This document shows positions 41,702-49,938 of a stretch of 59,018 nucleotides of DNA, piece after piece. The position numbers and the translations under genes were made by a program. The DNA lies in the NCBI RefSeq assembly GCF_003575975.1, contig NZ_QQXK01000027.1, positions 1-59,018 on the forward strand, read 5' to 3'. How positions within the stretch are numbered: position 1 is the first letter of the stretch; the number at the start of each line of letters is the position of its first letter. The notes beneath the pieces are model-generated. The model was not told the DNA's origin, did no database searches, and saw only the letters and a list, made by a program, of their open reading frames with translations. The DNA comes from Galactobacter valiniphilus. Its GTDB lineage: Bacteria; Actinomycetota; Actinomycetes; Actinomycetales; Micrococcaceae.

Positions 41702-43185
41702 CAGTTCTGTCCCTCCTTGAAGGCCTGGTACTTGGCCTTCCACTCGCCCGTGGGCGGGAAGAGGCCGTCGACGGCGTGCCCGGCCTCGACCTGCTCGAGG
41801 ACCCAGGCGTCCTGTGCCTCGGCGGCCGCGGCGTCGGCGGCAACCTGGGCCACGAGGGCCGGCGGGATCACGACGATGCCGTCGGAGTCGGCCACGATGA
41901 TGTCGCCGGGCTGCACGGCGGCGCCGCCGCAGGCGACGGTCGTGTCGATGTCCCACGGGATGTGCTTGCGGCCGAGCACCGAGGGGTGCGCGCCGTTGTG
42001 GAAGACGGGGACGTCGATGTCCTCGACGGCGGCGAGGTCGCGGACCGCGCCGTCGGAGACGATGCCGGCGGCGCCGAGCACCTGGGCACGGGTCACGAGG
42101 ATGTCGCCCATCGTGGCCGCGCCCTGCTCGCCGCGGGCCTCCATGACGAGGAAATCGCCCTCGTTGAGGTCGTCGATGATGCGCTTCTGGGCGTTGTAGC
42201 CGCCGCCGACCTGCTTGAAGAGGTCCTCGCGCAGCGGGACGTAGCGCAGCGTGCGGGCGCGGCCGATGACGCGGCGGCGGCCCTTCGTGGCGGTGAGGCC
42301 GGCGATGGTGCAGTTTTCGATGCCGGCCTTCTTGATGGAGGTCGACAGCGTCGCGATGGCTGCGGCCTCCAGCTGGGCGCGGACCTCGGGGGTGAGGACG
42401 TCGGCCTCGGCGGCGGACGCGAGGCCGGCGGCCTCCTCGTCACCCCAGGCGTCGATGCGGTCGGCGTCGGTGACCTTGGTCGGGTTGCCGAAGGTCTTGA
42501 AGCCCTCGGCGCCCTGGACGGCGGTGGTCAGCAGCTCGCCCGTGGTGGCGCCGTTGCCGGAGACCTCGACGGAGACGACGTCGCCCGGCTGGAAGACGGA
42601 GGAGCCGGCGGGGGTGCCGGTCAGGATGACGTCGCCCGGATGCAGGGTCATCTGCTGGGAGAGGTCGGCCACGATCTGGCCGAAGGAGAAGAGCAGCTCC
42701 TGCGTGGTGGCGTCCTGCACCACGGCGCCGTTGAGCTTGGTGACGACCCGCAGGTTCTCGGGGTCGAGGCCGGCGGCCGGCAGCAGCACGGGGCCGAAGG
42801 GGGTGAAGCCGTCGCCCGACTTGGAGCGGATGTTGGAGCCCTTGTCCGCGTACTTGATGTCCTGCACGCCGAGGTCGTTGGAGGCGGTGATCCAGCCGAC
42901 GTGGGCCCAGCCCTCCTCCGGCGTGACGCGGCGGGCCGTGGTGCCGATGACGAGGGCGATCTCGCCCTCGAACTGCAGCAGCTCCGTCTCGGCCGGGCGC
43001 TCCACGGAGTCGCCGGAGAGCGAGAGGGAGGAGGTCGCCTTCATGAAGTACGAGGGGAACTTGGGGGTGCGGCCGCGCTGCTCGGCGCGCGAGCTGTAGG
43101 AGAGGTGCACGGCGAGGACCTTGCCGATCCCGTCCAGCACCTCCTGCGTCACGGGCACGGTGGCGGTGGTGTCGGTGGGGAACAC
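41701..43185 (-). CDS. hpaG: fusion of fumarylacetoacetate-hydrolase domain and RraA-like domain (HpaG role)
   Basis: 494 residues. The N-terminal half (about 1-250) is an FAH domain: LQFEGEIALVIG, YADKGSNIRSKSGDGFTPFG, GDVILTGTPAG. The C-terminal half (about 275-470) is RraA/HMG-aldolase-like: GDILVTRAQVLGAAGIVSDG and AVRDLAAVEDIDVPVF with the D-G-x-x-R-D motif. In enterobacteria HpaG consists of two FAH halves, a decarboxylase and an isomerase. Here an RraA domain, a fold that includes decarboxylases, takes the place of one half. The GTG at 43185 has AAGGAG 8 bases upstream. First gene of the minus-strand arm; the operator at 43223 lies 38 bases upstream. Confidence 0.88.
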   Translation of the reverse strand: MFPTDTTATVPVTQEVLDGIGKVLAVHLSYSSRAEQRGRTPKFPSYFMKATSSLSLSGDSVERPAETELLQFEGEIALVIGTTARRVTPEEGWAHVGWITASNDLGVQDIKYADKGSNIRSKSGDGFTPFGPVLLPAAGLDPENLRVVTKLNGAVVQDATTQELLFSFGQIVADLSQQMTLHPGDVILTGTPAGSSVFQPGDVVSVEVSGNGATTGELLTTAVQGAEGFKTFGNPTKVTDADRIDAWGDEEAAGLASAAEADVLTPEVRAQLEAAAIATLSTSIKKAGIENCTIAGLTATKGRRRVIGRARTLRYVPLREDLFKQVGGGYNAQKRIIDDLNEGDFLVMEARGEQGAATMGDILVTRAQVLGAAGIVSDGAVRDLAAVEDIDVPVFHNGAHPSVLGRKHIPWDIDTTVACGGAAVQPGDIIVADSDGIVVIPPALVAQVAADAAAAEAQDAWVLEQVEAGHAVDGLFPPTGEWKAKYQAFKEGQN

Positions 43186-43222
43186 GGGCGATCTCCTTCG
43201 AAGCGGCGTGTGGACTTCCCCC

Positions 43223-43237
43223 AATCGTATACGAAAT
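43223..43237. promoter_or_regulatory. GntR operator, hpaG arm
   Basis: AATCGTATACGAAAT at 43223-43237 is the exact reverse complement of 49148-49162 before the gntR gene. The core TCGTATACGA is palindromic. The location, 38 bases before the GTG of the hpaG-hpaH-hpaI operon, fits repression by the GntR protein. Confidence 0.85.
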
Positions 43238-43914
43238 CGGATGATTTAGGTCACGTCCACGCACATCCGCGGGGAAAGCGAGCCGGACGCGGCCGCGAAC
43301 GCGGGTCCACCCGGGCGTCCGGGCGGACCCGCGAAAAATGGTCCGCGGGCGGCTCCTCTCGACGAGCCATCCGCGGACCACGTGAGCCGATCACGGACCA
43401 GCGCGATCGGCTCAAGCTTTCTCTTGCGCCGGAGACGGGACGGCTCCCCCGCCGGGCGGCCCGTGCCCACGCACAGGCCGGGCCGCCCGGGGAGTGTAAA
43501 GCGCCGTTGTTCGCAGAAGGAGCCACCCTCATAGCCCTTCCGCAACGGACACTCCGCGTTGCCGCAGCAGGTCTCCCTGGGGCCGGCCGAACACCCACAG
43601 TTCGGCCCGCCCCACCGATGCCGCGACGATGCACTCGCCGGGCACGGGCGCGGATCCCCCTGGCCGTGCCGCGCGCCGACTCCTCGCGAACGGTGCAGCC
43701 ACGCTCTGGCGCTGCGCGCTGCTTTCCGTTGCGAGACGCAGGCCCGCACTCGGCGCTTCCAGGTTCTCGATCCGCCCCCTCTCGGTTGCGCAAGATCAAC
43801 CTTAGATAAATAGGCAACGCTTGTCTAGCGTTATTTATGCACGACGTCGCGCGGAGACACTTAAAGGCCCCTCACCGTGCGGTGAGGGGCCCTCCGGCGC
43901 CCGACGCCGAGCGC
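43238..43914. other. 677-bp spacer between the aminotransferase fusion and the hpaG operon
   Basis: No convincing gene. Minus-strand frames cross it, but they are Arg-rich, or Cys-rich without known motif order. The AT-rich patch at 43796-43841 contains ATAAAT and AACGCT with matching AGCGTT and ATTTAT, a bulged dyad that could be a promoter or operator. Near 43340-43400 CCGCGGAC is repeated in both orientations. A terminator occupies 43866-43891. Confidence 0.45.
43866..43891 (-). terminator. hairpin after the kinase/aminotransferase gene
   Basis: GGCCCCTCACCG (43866-43877) pairs perfectly with CGGTGAGGGGCC (43880-43891). On the minus strand it is followed by TTTAA. It lies 24 bases past the stop. 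Confidence 0.8.
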
Positions 43915-46900
43915 CTACCAGCCCTCGCTGAGCACGCGGTCGATCTGGGCCACGGCGAAGTCGGCGGAGGCCTCGTCCAGGCACAGCGGCGGCTTGATCT
44001 TGAGGACGTTCTGGCGCTCCGAGGTGGGCTGCACGATGACGCCGAGCTCGCGCAGGCGCTCGCAGATCGCCGCGGTCTCGGCCGCCGCCGGCTCCAGGGT
44101 GCGCTCGTCCCGGACGAGCTCGAGCCCCAGGTAGAGACCGGCCCCGTGCACCATCGAGGCCAGCCGATGCTTGGCGACCAGGCCCTGCAGCCCCGCGCGC
44201 AGGCGCTCGCCCACGCGCTGCGCATTGCCCTGCAGATCCTCGGCCTCCATGGCGTCCAGGACCGCCTGCCCCACAGCGCAGGAGAGCGGCGAGCCACCGG
44301 CCGAGGAGAAGAACATGCCCTCGCGGCCCAGCGCCTCGGCGATCTCGCGGCGCGTGATGACCGCGCCGATCGGGAAGCCGTTGCCCATGGGCTTGGCGAT
44401 CGTGATGAGGTCGGGGGTCACCCCCTGCAGCTCGAAGCCCCAGAAGTGGGAGCCCATGCGCCCGAAACCGACCTGCACCTCGTCGGCGATGCACAGGCCG
44501 CCCTGGGCTCGCACCGCCTCGTAGACGCCGGCCAGGTAGTCCTCCGGCAAGAGCACGCCGCCGGCGTTGCCGAGGACGGACTCGCAGATGAAAGCGCCCA
44601 CCGGCGTCCCGGTGTCGGCCCACCCGGCCAGCGCCGCGGCGGCGTCCGCCGCGTACCTGGCCCCCGCGTCGTCGCCCGTGTAGGCCCCGCGCAACGGGTG
44701 CGGAACGTCGAGCACCTTGACCCAGCCGGGAAGCGACTCGAGCGCATGCGGGGAGTCGTAGGCGCTCGTGGTGACGGCATCTGCGCCGGCGGTCCAGCCG
44801 TGATACGCCTCGCGCAGGGCCGCGACCTCGGGGCGGCCGGACGCCGCGCGGGCCAGCTTGAGTGCCAGGTCAACGGCCTCCGAGCCCGAGTTCACGAACA
44901 GGACCGTATCCAGGCCCTCCGGCGCGAGGTCCGCGAGGCGCTGGGCATACTCCCCCAGCTCCCGGTAGAGGAAGCGCGAGTTGGTGTTGAGCAGGCCGAG
45001 CTGACGCGAGGCGGCGTCTCGCACGCCGGGGTGCGAATGCCCCAGGCCGGCGACGTTGTTGACGAGGTCCACATAGGAACGGCCGTCGGTGTCCACGAGG
45101 TGGTGGCGCCAGCCGCGCTCCATCTGCATGGGTTCCTCGTAGTACTTCTCCTGCGCGGAGGACTGCACGGCCAGGCGTGCCGCGTACTCCTCGCTGGGGC
45201 TCCTGCCCTCCGGGAGCGGCTCCACGCCGCACCACGGCGCGGGGTCCAGGATGAGCCGGCGCCAGGCACCGGCCTCCGCCGGCCGCACGGCATCCGGGAT
45301 CCGGGCCGGGTCCTCCGGCGCGGCCGGGCCCAGCCGGAACACGGTGACCGCGCTGCCCGACGGCGCGTGCCCCAGGACGGTGCCGGCGCTCACCGCGCCG
45401 GGGCGGACGGGGCGGACCACACCGCGCAGGAGCAGGCGGTCCCCGCTATCGAGGTGGAGCAGGAGCTCTTGGGGCTCGGGCGCGCGTTTCCCCTCCGCGG
45501 TGGGGTCCTCCGGGGTGGCCGGGCGGGCGGGCGCCGCCACGATGCCGGGGCCGGGGGCGAGCAGCTCGCGCGGCGTCGAATGCACCACGGTGGCACCGAG
45601 CGGGACGCTCGCTCCGCCCGTCGCTGAGTCCACGGGCGTGAGATCCAGGCGCGGGGCGAGCGCGTGGACGTACACAGCGTCGGCCGAGCCGGGGCCCAGC
45701 CTGGCCTCGATCAGGCCCTGGGCCGCCCCGGGACGCAACCACGCGCCGTCGGGCAGTTCCTCCGACTCAATGCCGAGGTCCAGGACCGTGAAGCGCGGCG
45801 CGTGCGCGTAGAGCGCGCCGCCCGCGGCGGGCGCGCTGGGCGCCACGCCCGCGCGCCCGAGCACGGCGGCCGTTCCCACGGCCAGCGGGACCGAGGTGGC
45901 GGCGGCAAAGATCTCCCATTCGCCGTCCATGCGCTCGGCGGCATAGACGTTGTCGCCCTCCAGCCGGGTCTGCTCCCAGCCGCTCGCGATGAGCACGGCG
46001 GCGCGCAACACCACGAGCGGCCACAGGGCGCGCAGCTCCGGCTCGTCCAGCCGGAGATGCTCGAGGTAGGCGCTGACGGCCTCGAGGCACGCGAGCGGAT
46101 CATCCGGGCGGTGGTGCAGGAGCGAGGAGACGCTCACGGCGATCTCGGCGACGCGCCATCCGATCGCCAGGTCGCCCAGGTCGATCACGGCGTGGGCGAG
46201 CGGGCGCCCGTCCGGGCCCGGCGCTCCGATGACGTTGTCGTCGGTCAGATCGCCGTGGATGGGCTGGGTGGGCAGGCCGGGCGCCTGCGCCTCGATGGCC
46301 TTCCACGCTCCCTCGGCGGCGTCGAGGACCGCCTGGCGGCGGCCGTCGTCCGGGACCGCGCCGGCCAGGCGGCGCACCACGTCGATGCCGCGGCGCAGGT
46401 CCCACTGCAGCTCGCGGCGCAGGCCCGGGCCGGCGAGCGGCGCGAGGGCCACGTCCACGCGCCCGGCGAGGTCCCCCACGGAAGCCAAGGCGGCCTTCGA
46501 GAGGTAGCCGGCATCCACGAGGGAGCCGCCCGGCAGGTACTCCATGAGGCGCGCGAAATGCGGCACGCCGTCGGCGTCCTCGATGCGTTGCAGGCGCTCA
46601 CCGTCGGCGCCGGGCAGGAAACGCGCGGCCGGGATGCCGGCGGCGGCGAGGGCCTCGGCGGCGCGGCACTGCGCGTCCAGCTCCTCCTCCTCGAAGACGG
46701 CGTTGTCGATCTTGAGCACGCCGGCGTTGGCGCCACCCACGGCCAGGAGGAAGTTGCGGTCCTGGTTGGATCCGAGCTCGGTGGCCGTGGCGTCGAGGCC
46801 GAACTGCACCTGCGCCACGCGCGCGGCGAGGGCCTCATCCACGGCGGGGCGCTTGAGGCCAAAGTCGAGCGGCGGCACGGCCCCCGGCACGGCGGGGACG

Positions 46901-46986
46901 GGCGGCGGAACGCTCGCCTCGGTCGCCGCCGCGGCGGGCGGGGCACCCGGCTCGGGGGTGCGCGGGGTGGTCGGCTGGGTGCTCAC
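43915..46986 (-). CDS. phosphotransferase (APH) / M23-like / class III aminotransferase fusion
   Basis: 1023 residues in three parts. An aminoglycoside-phosphotransferase-like kinase (about 35-360) with PIHGDLTDDNVIG near 243 and AVIDLGDLAIG. A central beta-rich M23-like part (about 370-600) in which I see no complete metal site. A class III aminotransferase (about 610-1020) with NSGSEAVDLALKLA, ADEVQVGFGRMG and TIAKPMGNGFPIG holding the PLP Lys near 862. Similar fusions occur in other bacteria; the aminotransferase part resembles AGXT2L phospholyases, so a kinase phosphorylating an amino alcohol that the second part then cleaves is possible. The GTG at 46986 has GAGGAG 4 bases upstream. It lies between the two hpa arms. 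Confidence 0.88.
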   Translation of the reverse strand: MSTQPTTPRTPEPGAPPAAAATEASVPPPVPAVPGAVPPLDFGLKRPAVDEALAARVAQVQFGLDATATELGSNQDRNFLLAVGGANAGVLKIDNAVFEEEELDAQCRAAEALAAAGIPAARFLPGADGERLQRIEDADGVPHFARLMEYLPGGSLVDAGYLSKAALASVGDLAGRVDVALAPLAGPGLRRELQWDLRRGIDVVRRLAGAVPDDGRRQAVLDAAEGAWKAIEAQAPGLPTQPIHGDLTDDNVIGAPGPDGRPLAHAVIDLGDLAIGWRVAEIAVSVSSLLHHRPDDPLACLEAVSAYLEHLRLDEPELRALWPLVVLRAAVLIASGWEQTRLEGDNVYAAERMDGEWEIFAAATSVPLAVGTAAVLGRAGVAPSAPAAGGALYAHAPRFTVLDLGIESEELPDGAWLRPGAAQGLIEARLGPGSADAVYVHALAPRLDLTPVDSATGGASVPLGATVVHSTPRELLAPGPGIVAAPARPATPEDPTAEGKRAPEPQELLLHLDSGDRLLLRGVVRPVRPGAVSAGTVLGHAPSGSAVTVFRLGPAAPEDPARIPDAVRPAEAGAWRRLILDPAPWCGVEPLPEGRSPSEEYAARLAVQSSAQEKYYEEPMQMERGWRHHLVDTDGRSYVDLVNNVAGLGHSHPGVRDAASRQLGLLNTNSRFLYRELGEYAQRLADLAPEGLDTVLFVNSGSEAVDLALKLARAASGRPEVAALREAYHGWTAGADAVTTSAYDSPHALESLPGWVKVLDVPHPLRGAYTGDDAGARYAADAAAALAGWADTGTPVGAFICESVLGNAGGVLLPEDYLAGVYEAVRAQGGLCIADEVQVGFGRMGSHFWGFELQGVTPDLITIAKPMGNGFPIGAVITRREIAEALGREGMFFSSAGGSPLSCAVGQAVLDAMEAEDLQGNAQRVGERLRAGLQGLVAKHRLASMVHGAGLYLGLELVRDERTLEPAAAETAAICERLRELGVIVQPTSERQNVLKIKPPLCLDEASADFAVAQIDRVLSEGW

Positions 46987-47118
46987 GCTGCTCCTCGGCT
47001 TGCCTGCTGCTGGTCGAGTCCTGCTGATCCTGTCTCCAGGGCGCGCGGCATCGCCGGGCGCTCCCCCATCGTCGCCGGGTGTGAGCGCGTTCACAAGGGG
47101 TGGCGCTAGCGTGGGCGC

Positions 47119-47703
47119 ATGAGCACCGTTCTGGACGCCCTCACCGCCACGCCCGTGGCCGAGCTGGAGCGTCGCGCCCGCGTGCTCGCCGAGCTGAGCC
47201 GCACGCCCGAGGCAGCCCTGGGCGGGGCCCGGGTGGTGGGTTGGGAGAACGGCGCCGGGGACAACGCCGCGTGGGTGCTCCCGGGCGACGGGACGGTCCT
47301 TGTGCTGGTCCTTGACCACGAGAGCGAGCTGACTCTCTACGTCGAGGACGAGTCGGAGGCACAGCTGCGGATGTACTCCGGCGTGCCGGAGGGGCTGCGC
47401 TCCCTGGTGCTGGGCCTGCCGGACGAGTCGGTGTTCCTCGCGCTGGGCCCGGAGTCCGCCGCCGTCGCCTCAGGCGTGGCCTTCCTGCGCGACGGCGTGT
47501 GGTCGCTTTCCCCGGGGTTCCTCGCCTTGTGCGCGGAGCGGGGCCTGGATCCGCTCGTGGACTCGGGGCTGAACTTCTGCCTGAGCGAGTACCTGCTGGG
47601 GCGGGAGTTTTCGGTTCAGGTGCTCAGCGGGCGCGATCCCGAGGCGCGCTGGGGCGTGGACGCCGCCGGGGTGGCGGCTGCCTTCCGGGCCGCGGGGGCG
47701 TAG
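47119..47703 (+). CDS. hypothetical cytoplasmic protein
   Basis: 194 residues, acidic, with no signal peptide or membrane helix. VLDALTATPVAELERRARVL begins the protein and WENGAGDNAAWVLPGDGTVL leads a beta-rich middle. I do not recognise a family; the alternating hydrophobic pattern (VLVLVLDHESELTLYVEDES) suggests a mixed alpha/beta fold. The ATG at 47119 lacks a clear binding site. It is divergent from the kinase/aminotransferase gene (132-base gap) and convergent with the ArsB-like gene. Confidence 0.65.
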   Translation: MSTVLDALTATPVAELERRARVLAELSRTPEAALGGARVVGWENGAGDNAAWVLPGDGTVLVLVLDHESELTLYVEDESEAQLRMYSGVPEGLRSLVLGLPDESVFLALGPESAAVASGVAFLRDGVWSLSPGFLALCAERGLDPLVDSGLNFCLSEYLLGREFSVQVLSGRDPEARWGVDAAGVAAAFRAAGA

Positions 47704-47744
47704 CCACGCGACGGCGCTGGGCGGGCCCGGGCGGGGTACGCCGT

Positions 47745-47773
47745 CGGCAGGTGCTGCGGCAGCGGACCTGCCG
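47745..47773. terminator. hairpin between convergent genes
   Basis: CGGCAGGT (47745-47752) pairs with ACCTGCCG (47766-47773); the 13-base loop can pair further. It lies between the stops of the hypothetical gene and the ArsB-like gene. Confidence 0.55.
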
Positions 47774-47788
47774 GCGCGTTGGCCTGCG

Positions 47789-48868
47789 CTAGCTCAGCGG
47801 CAGCAGCTGCAGCGCGCCGACGGAGGCGGGAAGCACGGCCGCGGCGAGGACGCCGCTGCGCAGGATGTGCGGGCCGAGCGCGATCTTCACGCCCGAGGCC
47901 TTGCACCGCCAGAGCCACAGGAGCGTCGCGAGCGAGCCCCACGGCGTGACGATGGAGCCGGCGTTCGCGCCGATGAGCAGGGAAACCGCGCGGCCCGTGC
48001 CGTCGTCCACGCCGGGCTGGAGGGCCAGGAAGGCCGGCAGGTTGTTGACCAGGTTGGAGCCGAGGGCCCCGACGAACGCGACGCGCAGCTGCTCGCCGAA
48101 GCCGTGCCCGTCGCCGAGCAGCGAGGCGAGCCACGCGTCCAGGCCGAGCGGGCCGAGCACGCGCACCACCACGAACAGCGCGAGCACCACGAGCGCCATG
48201 ACCCACGGGACGCGCAGCTTGCGCCAGGAGCGGCCGCGCTTGGCGTAGGCCACGGTCAGCACGGCAGCGGCGGCCACGGTAGGCCAGGCCGGTTCCACGC
48301 CCAGCCCGAACAGCACCGCGAGCGCGACGCACACGCCGCCGGCGAGCCAGAGCATGAAGGGGTCCCGCGGCTTGGGGGCGGCCGGCATGCGGAAGCGCCC
48401 CTTGAGCACGCGGGGCCAGAAGACGGCGACGGCCACCACGGTCACGACGCTCGCGGTCAGGGCGGGCAGCCACGTGGATGCGGTGAACTGGCCCTGCAGG
48501 GGCGAGCCGTGCACGGCCGAGGAAAGCAGGTTCGTGAGGTTGGAGACCGGGAGAAGCAGGGAGCCCGTGTTGGCGAGCCACACGGCGGTCACGGCAAACG
48601 GCACGGGGTCCAGGCGGGCGCGCTTGGCCATGGCAATCGCGACGGGGGCGACGAGGACCGCCGTGGTGTCGAGGCTCAGGACGCTCGTGGTCACGAGGCA
48701 CAGGAGCACGAGGCCGATCCAGAGCGGCAGCACGCGGCCGCCGGAGAGCCGCAGGAGCGCGTGTCCCGCCACGTCGAACACGCCCACCCGGTCGCAGATC
48801 TCCGCCACGAGGGCGATGGCCAACAGGAAGATCAAGACGGGCAGCACGGTGGCCAGGAACTCAAGCAC
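47789..48868 (-). CDS. ArsB/SLC13-type anion permease
   Basis: 359 residues with about ten membrane helices. Ion-transporter-superfamily signs: SLDTTAVLVAPVAIAMAKRA, NTGSLLLPVSNLTNLL in the first half and LGSNLVNNLPAFLAL and GANAGSIVTPWGSLATLLW in the second (the two re-entrant N-N/T loops). ArsB is about 430 residues, so this is a shorter member. There is no arsR or arsC nearby, so an arsenite role is not supported by context; sulfate, dicarboxylate or another anion are alternatives. The ATG at 48868 is the only good start. Confidence 0.85.
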   Translation of the reverse strand: MLEFLATVLPVLIFLLAIALVAEICDRVGVFDVAGHALLRLSGGRVLPLWIGLVLLCLVTTSVLSLDTTAVLVAPVAIAMAKRARLDPVPFAVTAVWLANTGSLLLPVSNLTNLLSSAVHGSPLQGQFTASTWLPALTASVVTVVAVAVFWPRVLKGRFRMPAAPKPRDPFMLWLAGGVCVALAVLFGLGVEPAWPTVAAAAVLTVAYAKRGRSWRKLRVPWVMALVVLALFVVVRVLGPLGLDAWLASLLGDGHGFGEQLRVAFVGALGSNLVNNLPAFLALQPGVDDGTGRAVSLLIGANAGSIVTPWGSLATLLWLWRCKASGVKIALGPHILRSGVLAAAVLPASVGALQLLPLS

Positions 48869-49168
48869 GGCTCAGCATAGGCCCCCGCCCCGACGGCGGC
48901 ATCCCCGGGCCGGGATGAGTCGCCCTGGCGCGGAGGCGGCGAGCACGCGCCGGCGCCCACGCGCCGCCGTGCACCGCCCACGCAACCCGACGCGAGCGCT
49001 CACCCGGCCACGCGCCGTCGGGCACCGGCTCCCGCCCCCTCCCCCGATGCATGCCCGATGTGCGGATGGCGCGAGCGTTTCTCGCGCCATCGCCGCTGTG
49101 CGCAGGCATCGCCGTGGGCTGAAAAACGTGTGTGGCGCATCACTCGCATTTCGTATACGATTTATGAC
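48869..49168. other. 300-bp divergent spacer between the permease and gntR
   Basis: The spacer contains a perfect 10-bp hairpin (ATGGCGCGAG at 49066-49075 with 49081-49090, CGTTT loop), one copy of the 12-mer CGCCGTCGGGCA (49013-49024) and the GntR operator near its end. No gene is seen. Confidence 0.5.
49148..49162. promoter_or_regulatory. GntR operator at its own gene
   Basis: ATTTCGTATACGATT ends 6 bases before the gntR ATG. It is identical, in reverse, to the site at 43223-43237. A repressor bound here would cover the transcription start, so the gene is probably autoregulated. Confidence 0.85.
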
Positions 49169-49834
49169 ATGACCATCACGACGAGCAAGTCGCAGCGCGC
49201 GTACGACGCCATCCGGGAGCGCATCCTGGACGGCACGTACACCCCGGGGTACCGCCTGGTCCTCGGCACGCTGGCCGACGAACTCGACTGCTCGGTGGTC
49301 CCGGTGCGCGAGGCGATCCGTCGCCTCGAGGCCGAGGGCCTGGTGCACTTCGAGCGCAACGTGGGCGCCACGGTGGCCGCCGTGGATTCCACGCTGTACC
49401 TGAACACCATGCAGACGCTGGCCGTGCTGGAAGGCACCGCCACCGCCCTCGCCGCCGCTGTCATTGACGAGCGGGCCCTGGCCAAGGCCCGAGACATCAA
49501 CCAGCGCATGCGTGAGCTCCTCGGGGCGTTCGACCCCAAGGCGTTCACGCGCCTCAACACCGAGTTCCACGCCGCGCTCTACGAGTGCTGCCCCAACACG
49601 CACCTGCTCGACCTGGTGCACCGGGGCTGGACCCGCATGAACGCCATCCGCGTCTCGACCTTCACCACGGTGCCCGGCAGGGCCGCCGCGTCGGTCGAGG
49701 AGCACGAGGCCCTCCTCAACTCCATCGCCGCCCACCGGCCGGCACCGGAGATCGAGGCCCAGGCCCGCGCCCACCGGATGACCACGCTGAACGCCTACCT
49801 GAACGCCGTGGGCGCCCCGCCCTCGGCCATCTGA
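49169..49834 (+). CDS. GntR-family (FadR/FCD type) regulator of the hpa genes
   Basis: 221 residues. Winged HTH in the first ~75 (SQRAYDAIRERILDGTYTPG, TLADELDCSVVPVREAIRRL). The FCD effector domain follows, with His residues in LNTEFHAALYE and EEHEALLNSIAAH placed as metal or ligand contacts. The ATG at 49169 is preferred over a longer frame that would run through the operator. There is no ribosome binding site, so a leaderless mRNA is likely. It lies directly upstream of hpaE-hpaD and shares an identical 15-bp site with hpaG, so it should sense a pathway intermediate. Confidence 0.9.
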   Translation: MTITTSKSQRAYDAIRERILDGTYTPGYRLVLGTLADELDCSVVPVREAIRRLEAEGLVHFERNVGATVAAVDSTLYLNTMQTLAVLEGTATALAAAVIDERALAKARDINQRMRELLGAFDPKAFTRLNTEFHAALYECCPNTHLLDLVHRGWTRMNAIRVSTFTTVPGRAAASVEEHEALLNSIAAHRPAPEIEAQARAHRMTTLNAYLNAVGAPPSAI

Positions 49835-49875
49835 ACAGCTCCAGCCGGAGCACGGAACACCCTCCCACCAGCAAC

Positions 49876-49900
49876 GGTGCTGGCCACTGTGGTCAGCACC
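49876..49900. promoter_or_regulatory. 25-bp dyad between gntR and hpaE
   Basis: GGTGCTG (49876-49882) and CAGCACC (49894-49900) flank an inner CCAC-T-GTGG. The symmetry continues to the centre except for one G-T pair. The loop is too short for a good terminator, so it may be a DNA-binding site or an attenuator. Confidence 0.5.
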
Positions 49901-49938
49901 GCGTGAAGCACACATCAGTGAAGAAGAAGGCAGAGAAC

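Noticed and set aside
43246-43817. Minus-strand frames with several Cys in the large spacer
   Set aside because: The Cys spacing matches no zinc or iron-sulfur motif I know. The flanks are Arg/Pro/Gly-rich and no ribosome binding site is clear.
43915-46986. Kinase/aminotransferase fusion as part of the hpa pathway
   Set aside because: It lacks the shared GntR operator, has its own terminator and its predicted chemistry is not part of homoprotocatechuate breakdown.
47789-48868. Arsenic resistance locus
   Set aside because: The permease resembles ArsB, but no arsR, arsC or acr3 gene is nearby, so the context does not support arsenite export.
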